In this document: positions 1 through 12,200 of the stretch, piece after piece
How the letters are laid out: each line of letters begins with the position of its first letter
How positions within the stretch are numbered: the first letter of the stretch is position 1
NCBI GenBank assembly: GCA_013396755.1
Contig: VWZF01002521.1
Span: 767,193-831,192 of the forward strand
Direction of reading: 5' to 3'
DNA: 64,000 nucleotides
DNA from: Sclerurus mexicanus
Lineage: Eukaryota; Chordata; Aves; Passeriformes; Furnariidae
The notes under the pieces: generated by a model
Database searches by the model: none
What the model saw: only the letters and a program-made list of their open reading frames with translations
Told to the model about the DNA's origin: nothing
Position numbers and translations under genes: made by a program

Positions 1-168
1 CCACACCTACGTAAGAGAAAGGTAAATGGATCCAAGGGCAATAAAGTTAAGCTTAATAAATGAATCCATCATTTTTCAAGAGACAGAATATTTGCAACCA
101 TAAGTTTCAAAGAATTAAATATTTTTATAATGAGAATTAAGTATTTTTGCAATTAATACATAACATAC

Positions 169-211
169 CTTCTGCTGACAACTTACATGATTCATCTCTC
201 CTCTGACGCTT
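169..211 (-). CDS. N4BP2: N4BP2 coding exon 9 (last one recognised in window)
   Basis: A 43-nt exon with acceptor ACTTTTTTTTTAG and donor GCAGAAG|GTATGT. It encodes KRQRRDESCKLSAE, aligning with the human ERQRQEE segment. Phase 0 fits exon 8 and it ends in phase 1. The remaining C-terminus, including the Smr domain, must lie left of base 1. A further acceptor-like TTACGTAG ends at base 7, but only six bases follow it. Confidence 0.8.
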
Positions 212-3200
212 CTAAAAAAAAAGTAAAATCATTAATGTTTTAAGTTATAAATTTCACAGCAAAGCTTCTCAAGTGTTAGCTTCTAAGTAAACTAGCTACA
301 AAATAACATCTCAGAGTATTTATCAACGATTCAATATTTTAAAAGAAACATATTTAAGAAAAATAATTATGAAGTGGAACCTATAAGCTAGAACTGTCTT
401 TCTGAAAACAAAAACTAGAGGAACATGCCCCACTGCCCAGACTTCGTAACCTTAATTAAATAAACCAAACAAAAATTTTTCCCCAAAGTATTCCAAGTTT
501 CATATAGCTATGAAAGAACAGAGGTTGGAGAACTCATCTCATTTAATGCACATAGACAGGTTTTCTATACAAAACAACTAATAAAAGAACTCTTTTTACA
601 TGTCAAAAAAACAGTCATTATTTTTGGCCAGTAGAGTTTTGATCAATCTTGTAGTGGAATAGTGCACTATCATCCTTTATTTAAGAATCTTGGTTTCAAG
701 ATGAGGCACTTTTGACACGCCTTAAACTGTCTTTCAACAGCTCTGATGGTTATGACATACTGATATACGCCACGTATTTTAAATACTACTATTATATTTT
801 ATAATTGTTCTTGCAAAGATCTTACATGTTTAGACCAAGACATGCAGAGATGAATGGTCTGACAAAGCACAACTGTGCCATTACCATATCCCAAGCAAGA
901 AATCTACTAACCAGAATAGATTCTTTCCATTTTTCATGAATCACTTTTGCCAAATTTAGATCAATGTGAACCACACAATCCTCAACAGTCAGTGATCCTT
1001 GTGGAACAAAGAAAATATATTCATTAAAGCATTCTATAAAAACTTATCTAAGCAATTAGAGTTCAATAGTCTGGACTTATTAATTTTAATTCTGGAGATT
1101 CTGCATAAACTGTCATGCTTGAATAAAACTGGCAGCTGCCAAGTTCAACAACAATAACAAAACCACAGAAATTGCTATCTGGTGTTCAAAACCTCAGAAA
1201 GGGTAGGAAAAAAACAAGTTAACTTTAGTTGTATATTGTTGAAATGTACCTGAACAACAACACTTTTTCTTTTTTTCCACTTTTCTAGCAAAACCTTCTT
1301 TTACAAAGCCATTGTTAATTTACAACACTTTCATTCATGAAACTGTGACTCTCCCTATTCCATTGCAATCCACATGGCAACTGCTTTTCTGTACCACAAC
1401 ACATCTGCCACTACCCAACAGCAGTCACAGCCTCCTTTCAAACACACAAACTCATAGAGGCAAACTCCAAATATCCCCTCTAACTCTAAAGGAAATGGCA
1501 GGAATTTTCATGGTGTCATAATGATACACCTTTGCCCTAAAAGATCTTTCTGATACTGTTTCTCATCTTTTCAAAAATAAAAAAGCAAGAAATATTTATG
1601 TGTCAAAATAAAAATGCAGGGCATATTTCAGACACAATAAAACACTTTTCTGCTGTAGGAAACAAATTTTTTTTTGAGGAGGCAGGCATAGAAAGCAAAG
1701 AGGCTGGCAGTCAAATCCACCAATAAATCGGGTATCCAGGGTTTCACATAAAGTAATCTTCAGGATAAAAGAAATAAAAATAAAAATTTAAAAAAAAAGA
1801 AAAAAAAAGGAAAAAAGGGGGGGAAAAAAGGAGAGAGAGAAAACCACCAAGCTGTATATTCCTCATGTTTTCTTTTCTTCCGTTTTCAATCAGTCTGCAA
1901 CTTTTGAGATGCATGTTCAAGCTGCTTATGGCTTTCTTAATCATAATCTCTCAGCAGACCAGTCTGTTTTCATCTTTTAAGTATAGCTACACTTCATCTT
2001 CTCTCTAAACCATTCATCTTATCCTTCCCCAACTTTACTGATGCCTACAGCTTTATCTTTTTTTTCCTAAACAGCCACAATTTGCATATTCCTCATCATC
2101 TTAATATCTCTTCAGTATTTGAATATAGGCTCAAAAGCCTGTTGCTCAAAATGCAAATGAATCAGTCAGCATTATTTACTTATTATTTTAAAGGATGTGC
2201 ATGTACAAAAAGACAGAGGCAGAAGTAGCACTAATGCATTTATATTTATGCCATGCTTAGTACGGTTCCATTTTTGGATGGACAACAGCAAACAATATCA
2301 AGAGGAATTATGCAAATCTATTGCCTAAAAATGAAGCATGAGGGGAAAAAAGGTACAGGCAAATAAAGAAAGGTCTTCTTACCCAAACTAAGGTTTTTTT
2401 CATAAAAACATGGATATAATTATGCCCATACCTGCATCAATGCCAACAGGCCCAAATATCTCTTTTAGCTGGAGTGCCAGTTCAGGAGGCAATGTCAGTT
2501 CTAGGCAATCAATACTGAAAGCTGCATGTGATGCTGGTATAGGGCTTTGTCTCTTGGCTTTAGCTGCAGACCAGCCTGGAGTTTCAATTTCTTCTTTACC
2601 ACATATCTCCCTAGAACTCTCCCAAGTTTCTTTATCCATCTCCATTTCTTTTTCGCTCCTGGGACCGACCAGAGGTGCATGATCCATTTCCAGTAAAGAA
2701 GCAGTCACTTTGGAATTCTCTGCATTGCTTTCTGAAGGATTAACATCACTTTCATTATTTAATTCAAATTTCAAATTGGTAGAAGTTGTGCTAGGACTAA
2801 GAGGCAAAGTCATGGGTGTGCAGAAACCTGCATCAAGTTGTGTAACTGATGGCTTATTTAGGGTTTCTTCAGCAAGACTCCCAGGCTCTACAGCGTGCTT
2901 TCCTGAAATGCACAGCTCAATGACACCTGCTGCTGAGCTGCTTGTGTCAGTTCGAGGGGCTGCATCCATGGAATTTGTCAGTTCCTCTGAATCATCCAGT
3001 GATGTAGCAGTGAAGGAGTCAGACGCATCAGCATCTGTAACAACTGCCTTGGCAGCCCTACTTTCTGCAATGCTGAGTGACGAATTCTTATCTTCTGAAG
3101 CCTCAGAGATACCACCAGCCCCAACTGTCCGTGCCGTTTGTTCATCATCTTTGAGGTTCTCACTGTAGTTTGTACTTGCCATGAAATCAAAGTCTGCAAC

Positions 3201-6200
3201 AACTGCCTCGGCTTCTCTTCCCTGAAAGCATTCAGTATCAACAGCTTTGCATAACTTTTCATTGGAGTCCAACAGCAGACCTGTGGCCCAGTCTATGTCT
3301 TTGTTACATCTTTCATACAGATCTTTCAGAGCCTCAAATGAAACAGACTCAAAGAGCTTACACAGCGTATCTAGCTTCTCAGACTCATCAATATTGATAA
3401 GTTCACTTTCTTCTACAAAGGTACTTTTATCATATGTAACTCGATATGGTATTTTTTCCTGAGAATCTGAGGCATTATCTATGTGTTTGGGTTTGAAGCC
3501 ATCCAGTCTGCCATGCAATACTTTGGTAGTCTCAGGAAAAAGCATTTTCTTTTCTAATCTCCACAGGAGAGCGAAGTCCTGTGATTCAGTCTGTGAATGG
3601 CTACTTTTTTTGCTACATGAGCATGTGTCCTGTTTCTCTTCTGCTTCGAGAAGGTTAGACAAGAGGTCTTCTTCTTTGGGATGGGGCAAACTGTTGTTTG
3701 TAAAAGTGAGGGCTAGTCTGTGATGTTTCTTTGTTCTCTTATTTTGCTGGCTTTTTTCCTCACCTACTGTTTCACTAGCTACTATTTCATCCTGCTGCAT
3801 AGGAAAACTTTCTATATCTGGTTGCCCAGCAGCATTCACAGGTGTCCCACAAAGCACATCTATAGTCTCAAGAGCATTTATATGGTCACCTTCAGTATTT
3901 CTACCTTCATCAGACTGATCTGTTTTTCTCATTCTCCTTGACCTTTGTTGTCTCTGTTCTAACGAGGCTGAGACAGGCCAATGTCCCACCATTTGCAACT
4001 CCGGTGCAACTTCATCTAAACTAAGAGAGGAACAGCCAGAGGCTAGATTTTCTTCCTCACGTCCTTTCTCAACAGTACCTGTCTCAGGCAGGCTCACTTG
4101 CCCTTTACCTATCTCAGGATGCTGCTGACTGGGAGTTTCACCTTCCTTATCACTCTTCAGAGAAGATTTTTCTAGTCGTCTAGATCTTTTGACTCGCTGT
4201 CCCATTGTTTGTTCTACAGGCCAGTCACCCAGGAAGCTTAGTAGTTCTGTTTTTCCTGACGTATCAAAAGCTGAACTGCTTGGTTCCACTGTGTTACTAG
4301 TTTGTGTTGATTTTGGCTCCATACATATTTCGCCCGATTGTTCAACTGCAGTTTGAACACTGACAATGTTGTTATCATTGTGTTCCTCAACTCCACCTGT
4401 ATCCAATTTCACAGCCTCTCCCGCTGCAATCACATCAACCTCATCCATTTCTGTTTCAGTACTTTTTTCTACTTTTTCTCCTTTCTCTTCCTTCTTCTCC
4501 AAGAGCGGTTCTTTTCTGACGCATTCTGATAAACAGACATTCAAGTCATCTTGGACAGTGTTGTTCTCAGAATTACACTCCACTGAGTTATCTTCCATTT
4601 CTTTTTCCTCTTGCTGAAAACGTCCAGGATCACAGCTACTTTCTAATGTTGAAGAAGTACCAGGAGTTTTATCAGCTTCAGCTAATTCAAGAGGCTCCAC
4701 ATCAGAAGCAAAAGGTGGTTCTTCCTTTACATCAGAACATGCCTCTCTCTCTCTGAAACACAAAATAGAATAAAAGATAGACCCATTTCAAACCTTCTCA
4801 AAGCATTTGTCCACTCTAACTCCAGTTAGAACTACAGTGAGAGTTTAACTCTAGTTAGAACTCTAGTGAGAGGAAAACAAATTTACAGTGACTTAGCCCT
4901 AACTCCAACACTCCCCTGCAAAAAAGAAGCAGCTAAGCACAGACTAACTTTCCTTGGTAAGTATCCCATTCTTACTACGGCACAGGACTAAGAACACTTT
5001 CTCAGGAGTCAATTTCCCCCCATTCCCAGAATTCAGTTATGTACTGAAGCACTCTGCTGCTAGACACTTCCTCATTCAGACCAGCAAATCTGGTAAATAG
5101 ACTTTTTTTTAATGACTGCTGCTCTCTCCTGATGGCTTAATACTAAAGAAAGTCAAGCACTAGGACAGGACGTGCCATTTCTTGTCAAACCATTTTTCAC
5201 AATCAACTACATTCCATTAATTATTAGATGCCATTTCATTTCAAATATATTAAGCATGCAAAACTCAAATGAAATAATAACTGCAATAAAATCTCAGTCC
5301 CTGTGCATTATGATACACATCATTCAGATTAGCCACTACAAAACAGTCATGTATACAGCCAACAAGAGTCTAGACAAGTTTAAATTAAGTATATTACTCA
5401 TTACTTCTGCATGAAGAATCCACCTTCTACCACAAAGATAACCTCTAATGCCAACGCACAGACTCAGAAATAGTAATTCGCTCTTATTTGGGACTACATT
5501 CTTCTAATAAGCATTTTATAGATTTTAAGTGCTTTGTATCTACAACATAGATCCAATAGCACATTTCTAAGATAAGAGAAAGTCAATCAAGATTGGCTTC
5601 TTGGAAAGTAACACACAGCCATAATGGGAGGTTTTAAAAAAACATTGTAAAGTTGACTAGATCCCTTGACTGCTTATTTCTAGAAATCCTGAAATTCTTA
5701 AAAATTAAGAAAACTATGTAGTGGGGTTTTAATTGTGTAACTATCTTTTTAATGCATTCACTGTTTGACAGTATTATTCAGGTTCTTTTGCTAGGAAGTC
5801 TGAATTTTTAGACTTTTATTTGAGCCTACAAAGCTCAAAGTAAAAGAATCTAACCTATGGCTTTCCTCTTGACAAGGATCTTCACTCCATCCAGCAGCAT
5901 CTGATTTGTCTGGAACTGAAGAATCCAATATTGATCTAACAGTAAGGCAGCGCTCATACCGTTCCAACATTCTTTTAATCTTTTCTTTAGATACACCATG
6001 AACGTTTCGCCTACGAATTAAAAAAAAAATTAAAAAGAAACATTTCAGATTTGTGTATTACAATGACAGAAGAAAAAATTTAACAATAATTTCATAAATT
6101 CTCTCTAACATCTCCCTGAGCCTTGAGGAAAACCTATTCACCTATTATTTTGGACACCCTTTAGCTGGAAATTCTTGCTAACTCTGTTCAACAACAACTG

Positions 6201-9200
6201 GCACTGTGTTCTGCAGCAGTTCCACCTAGAATAAGTGAATCCTGCAAAGGATGGCAAAACAGAAACTGAAGATACAAGAGAAAAGGTCTAAGATCTATGT
6301 TGAGAAAGAAACTGATCTTCCTTACCTCACTTAAGAAGTGGCCAACCTTAAGATAAGTACACAAATTCAGATGACAACACATATTATGAAAGCGCAAAAT
6401 AACTTACGTTAAAAGGGACCTCTGGAGGTCACATACTTCAATCTCCTACTCAGAGGAGGTACAGCTGGATCAGCTAGGCCAGAGCTTTGTAATGTCAAAT
6501 TCTGAATATCCCAAATGACCGCACATCTGCAAACTCTTTCAGTATTTAACCAACTGAAAAGCAAGTTTGGGGTTTTTTTCTTTTATGTAGTCAAAATTCC
6601 TGAAGTTTCAACTTGCTGATATTTGTTTTACCCTATCCCTGCACAGTTGTTTTTAGTCTTCTCTACAACCTCTCAAAAAGTAGCTGAAAACAATATAATC
6701 CTTCCTTAATGTTCTCTTCTTAAGGCTGATGGAACTACCCTTGCTTAGTTCAGTATCGTGCAAATTTGCTATGAGTGCGCTCTGTCCCAGAATCCAAGTC
6801 ATAAGCAGGATAGTAAATAGTTGTGGTCCTAATATTCATCCTGGAGGGGCATCAGTCTTTGGACTTTGAACACTGATCATACCATTTGAATCTGGCATTC
6901 AGCCAATTTTAGTTATTATTTACTTACATAGAGATTATGTCTTGCCTATTTTGTCTCTAGGTAATGGAAGGTCCTGCTAAAGAAGAGGTAACAACAATGG
7001 TGATGCACAGGGGCTTGTCCCTCTTGGGCCACGAGGTGCTGATTGCCCTAAACTCAGTGACAGCAGAAACATTTCAATTAAGGCAACAGACCAGCTGGAT
7101 GCAAAAACAGCCCCAAACTGACAAAATTCTTGCAACATCAGTTGCAAAATCCAAAGGAGCAGTCACTGTACCTTAAATGCAAAGAACTTGTAATAATGAA
7201 AACATCACATAATACCTATTGCTAACAGTATCTTTTGTATGTAATTACACTAAGGTGACAAAAAACCCCTTAAAACACATACAAAATCCCACAGAAGTTA
7301 ATATTGTAGGAAAGAATATTAAAAAGCTACTTATTACCACAAAAATCTTGACTGCTATCTTGCTACTTCACTAGCCACTGTACCAAGTGATACCTTTTTA
7401 AAAATCACAGCTTATAGACTGAAAGATACACTGTCTAATACGGTATTTTCATTAAAGTCTTACCTTTCAAGTTCTTTTGGTTTAAATTTCCACCAAGTGT
7501 CTGGTTCTCGGAACATTACTTTGTATTTGAACTGCTGAGCCTGAATAAAACAAAACAAGCCACATCACCCATCTCTTGTTTCTATGACAAGGCACATAAT
7601 ATACACAGCTTACTTCTTCAAAGCTGTTTTCTGTATCTTTTGATGCCTATTAAACATTTGAAATAACACTTTTGTTCAGTGTTTCACTTGTTTATACAAA
7701 CAGATTATTAAAAATGTGTATGCATCTCTTACTGTAAAATGAAATGTGTGCCATGATTTGGCTCCTTTGAGACAAGACAGCAAAACACGTCCTCTTTCCA
7801 GATACAGCCTCTCCAAGACAGAGAAAATGTCTCTGCTTACATTCAGAGCTGACCAGATCTGAACCAGCTCCAAAACAAGCAATTCAGTTATGTTAACATA
7901 GCTATTGTGGATGGCCTTCCTGCCATACGGGAAACTTGAGTGAGCTGCAAGTAAATGGTTCCTACATGGTCTAGTCTCACCATGACAAAAAAGGAGCCTA
8001 AGTCTAATCAGGAGAAATGCTGTGAGTACTGTGCTATTTCTCCCTGTTCCTGTTTTCAGAAAAACTTATCACTTTACCAGACCCTGCACTTCCAGAAGAA
8101 CTTTTGTTGTCTCTTTATTTTGATATACAGCAAAATCAAGGACAAAATTTATGAAGGAACTCTCTGACAATTGTTAATAAATGCAAGGAAAAACAAAATA
8201 AGTATTTTATGAATAAAAATTATCTGTGTGAAGTCCCACTGTTCGCTAATTGATTACCACATGCAGTATATGTAGAGTATCTGCTACAAACCTGTCAATT
8301 CTATGTACTACACTCTCTTTTGTGTTTCTATACCATGTAAAGAGAAATCCCAGATCTACTTCCTCATATTTCTTCCAATATACTACTTCTGCTAATCAGA
8401 ACCAATTGCATAAAATAACACAGCTCTAACTACCAACCAAAACACTGAATGACCAACAGCAGAACAGAAGCTAGAGTCTGGAAGTGCTAATGCCCATTTA
8501 CAAACTAGTACATGAAAAGGTGAGAAGGTCAAGAAAACTAGAGTAGGAGAAACCTATAACAGAAATTCAGCAATTTATTTAAATAAGCAAATGTAACTTT
8601 GGAAAGTAAACGTAGATTGTATTATCTTAATAATAAACTAAAGCAGGTCACTTAGTCACTAAACAAAAGCACCACACTACTAGTATAAAATAGTGCAGGC
8701 GCATTATTTTGATTACATCGCTTCAATAAAAAAATATGAAGTAAATTGCATCGTTTCAGGGAAGCTAGCAACATCTGCTAACTCTACACATCCAACTGGT
8801 CAGCTGGTATCTGTCTCTACAACATAGTGAAGATAAAACGGAGACTGAGTTTTCAAGTTTAGCAGAGTATCAAACAACGTTCTTATTAATTAGTGTTGAT
8901 CGTATTTTTAAAGTAGCTTCTAATTTTACTGATCATTTAAAAGAGGAACAAAATTCAGTTTCCTCAAAAATATTTGTTTTTGGCCCCAAGTACAAAGCAC
9001 TTGGCTTTGTCTTTTGGAAACTAGGTCAGGTCAATACTCGGATATGCAAAGAACATGACACCTGGTAATATGATTCTATGTAACATTGTTTTTTACTCCA
9101 GACTTCCTTGTGGAACAGCAGCTAGACTGAGAAAGACAATCCCCTTTTTAAAAACAACGTTGGTCAACAATCCCTTTTCACATTGGTCAAATTTTAATAC

Positions 9201-12200
9201 TAACCAAAGTAACATAAGGCTTCATCTCCCATGCTTGTATGTTTGTGTTGTCTATTATTATAGGAGAGATTCCCCTTTCAAACGCTTCTCTGGCTGAAAA
9301 ACAAACATGTACAAAACAATGTGATAGAGTTCATTTCATTACAGTAGTGTGAACATGTAACATTTGTACTAATTCTCTAAATTTGTTCTCAAGTAGATAA
9401 TCCATAATGATTACCCACTGTGTGAAAAACTCTTGCCACAGCTTGACCTGTTCCAAGGCCCTCTATTTCAGAAATCCCCCCTCACACATAAAGCTGCTGA
9501 TATGGTATTATTCTTTTGAATTAACATATGTATGATAATCAAGGAATGAAAATGTAGATGTAAAATGCACCAAGATGACTAATCAATCAGTAAATTAAAC
9601 TAGAAAAACTACATGATCACCTTAAAGTGGACTTCTTTGTTGCATACAAAATTCTTGGCTTTATAACAGTCTTAAGATTAGTCCACTCTGTAAACTGTAT
9701 AAAATACGAAAAATCAAAATAATTATTGTAATTTAAGTAGACAGTAATGAAATGTTTAGAATCATTAACTTTGAGACACAGCACCATGTTTCTGTAAATA
9801 TGTTACAATGTGTCTGAACAATCAAACTACTTGTTGAATCACACATTTCTTATCAGCCCATTTCTCCACTGGTAGAAATCTGACAGTAGAGAAGTGATCA
9901 TGGTTGAAATTTAGCAAGTAAAAGCTTAAAAAGAGTTGTTCTATGAGTTTAGCATAAGGCACTGTCAAAAAATAAACCGATTATGAACAGGGAAAAAATA
10001 TTTTGTCTTGCTCTTGTAATTTTGTTTTAAATTTCCCAACAATTTAGTGCTTAAGAGAAAAAAGATAATGAAGACCAGGAAAATATCTGTGTTATTTGTA
10101 AAAACATCCTCATTACTTATTGCATATTATAATGGATCATCTCAGAAGAAGTACTTCTGGGACATGTTATAGGTAACCACTTCAGAAATGGGACACAACC
10201 CAAAATATGCATCATGATGAAACCTGAGGACAAAATAATCTTGAGACAAAAACACTGACATATTTCATTGCAAAACACACAATGAACAGATGACTTCTGA
10301 GTTTGTGCTCGTGTTATTTTTCTACATATATTAAAAAACACTTCTGTGATGAAATAAATGCTTGTCCTGGGACAAAAGCGTTACAAGACAAGCAGATTTT
10401 TTTAAACAGCACACAAACAATGAACTATAAATGAGCAAGCTAATGCCTTACTTATTTCTCACCTCGTTTCCTGTTCCAGTCATGTGCTTCCCCTAAGCAA
10501 TTGGGATCATAATGGTATTGTCCATGTTTATAAAAGTAATCATCAGTACTAAGAATGATTCCACCTGGGTTATCCTCAAGCAAATTCCTGTGAAAGATCA
10601 AGAAGTAAACAGCTTTTTCCCCCTTCATCTGCCAACCCGATTGTTTCAGTCTCTTGCACAAAACCAAGATTATTTGAAATGGAAGCAGCAAAATTAGGCA
10701 AGAGGAGGGGAAAAAAAATCACCCTCCAGGCAAACACAATATATAATAATTTCCCTCCTTTTTCCAAAGGCTCTGGATTACCTAGCGGAGAGAGCTCACA
10801 AAGGTTCCCTACAAGTCTCATTTCAAAAAAAGAACTGAGGTATTTTTCCACCTACACGTAGTGACATACTTTCACACTGACAAATACACAGTCTTAACTG
10901 CACCAAATGTTTCAAGTGCCAGCCAAAGGAGTCTAAGCTCAACCTAGGCTTCTGGAGAGTAAGAAAAGAAACTCAAAATTCACCCCAAGAAGCTTCACAA
11001 TACTACTTATACAAAAGAATTCCCAGAGTAAAAGGGGAGCTTCTGCCTGTAAAGAGCTGGAATATCTCCACTGATATTATTCAAAGGAAACACTGGAAAT
11101 AAACAGGAACTGAAAGAACACAGCAGATGTAACACGAAGGCAATGGTATTCTGCTGATGAACTCCTTTGTCCAGTGACAGAAGTTAAAGCTCACCCTTCC
11201 TATTTCAATTTCCACTAGAGGTCAAGGAGCTGCAAGCAACTCGACTCTCAGCAATTATTATTACTCATCATGCTGTGTGTACTGTGTAACTGGTAATTAG
11301 GGTATAAACATAACTATTTACAAATGCCAGAAAATTGTCTCTGCCTGTGCTAAATCCTGTACATGAGTAAGCATTTTTTTTAGAAGCTCACAATATAAAT
11401 GTTCTACCTTGCCAAATATGATTTTCCTGATCCTGGAACACCTCTGAGAAGAACAAGTACTTGACCTATAAGATGCATCTTTTTTCTCATCATGTGACAA
11501 ACACGTGGTTGCTGTGCTTGCGAGAGGTTCAATTTTGAGTTTCTATCTTGATTTCCCCATACCTTCAGAGAAGGGTTGCTATCCCAGGCATTTGAAACCA
11601 CTGGGGAGGAAAGAAAAAGTCCTTTTTCCGAAGTCCTACAGTCTGAACCAGATCTCCACTGCCATGGACTGGCAGCCACAGGAATTACAAAGCTGTGACT
11701 TCCACTGGATGGATAAAACACAGGAGCCATGAGATTCCAGTGTTGTTGAGGTTGATCCAATGGTGTAGAAAAACTTAAGTTACAATCCTGCTGAGTTTGC
11801 TGCAAATCTGCAGGTTTTTGTGTTTTCAAACTGGATGTTTCAAGCGGGACACATGCCTCTGGCAGAGAAGTGCTCTGGCAGCTGTTAGAGGCAGTCACTA
11901 CCTCTTCGTGCTGTTCCAGGCACCTTAAATTAGGATCTCCAGTGACAACTACTCCAAGTTCCAGAGGTCTTTGGGAGGACTCACCAGAAACAGAAGTCAC
12001 ACTACTTTGATCCAAAACAGTACTTTGTGTCTGATCAGAATTTTCACATAATATTTCCCGCTCTGATTGTTTATACACTTCTGCAGCTACATCATGTTGA
12101 ACGTGTATTTCCGACAAATCAGAACCTTCCAGTATTTGTGCAAAAGTGTCTGATGCAGCCGGTGAGCTTGTCTGGATGCTGAGCTGACTCACCAGTGGCT

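Noticed and set aside
1..7. Acceptor-like TTTCTCTTACGTAG on the minus strand at the window edge
   Set aside because: Only six bases would belong to the next N4BP2 exon, so it cannot be tested here.
2410..4617. Several plus-strand open frames of 60-152 codons opposite N4BP2 exon 7
   Set aside because: They are antisense shadows of the long real exon; no recognisable products and no promoter or splice context.
11318..11500. Minus-strand open frame overlapping the end of N4BP2 exon 2 in another frame
   Set aside because: It crosses the exon 2 donor and matches nothing; the Walker A frame is the real one.
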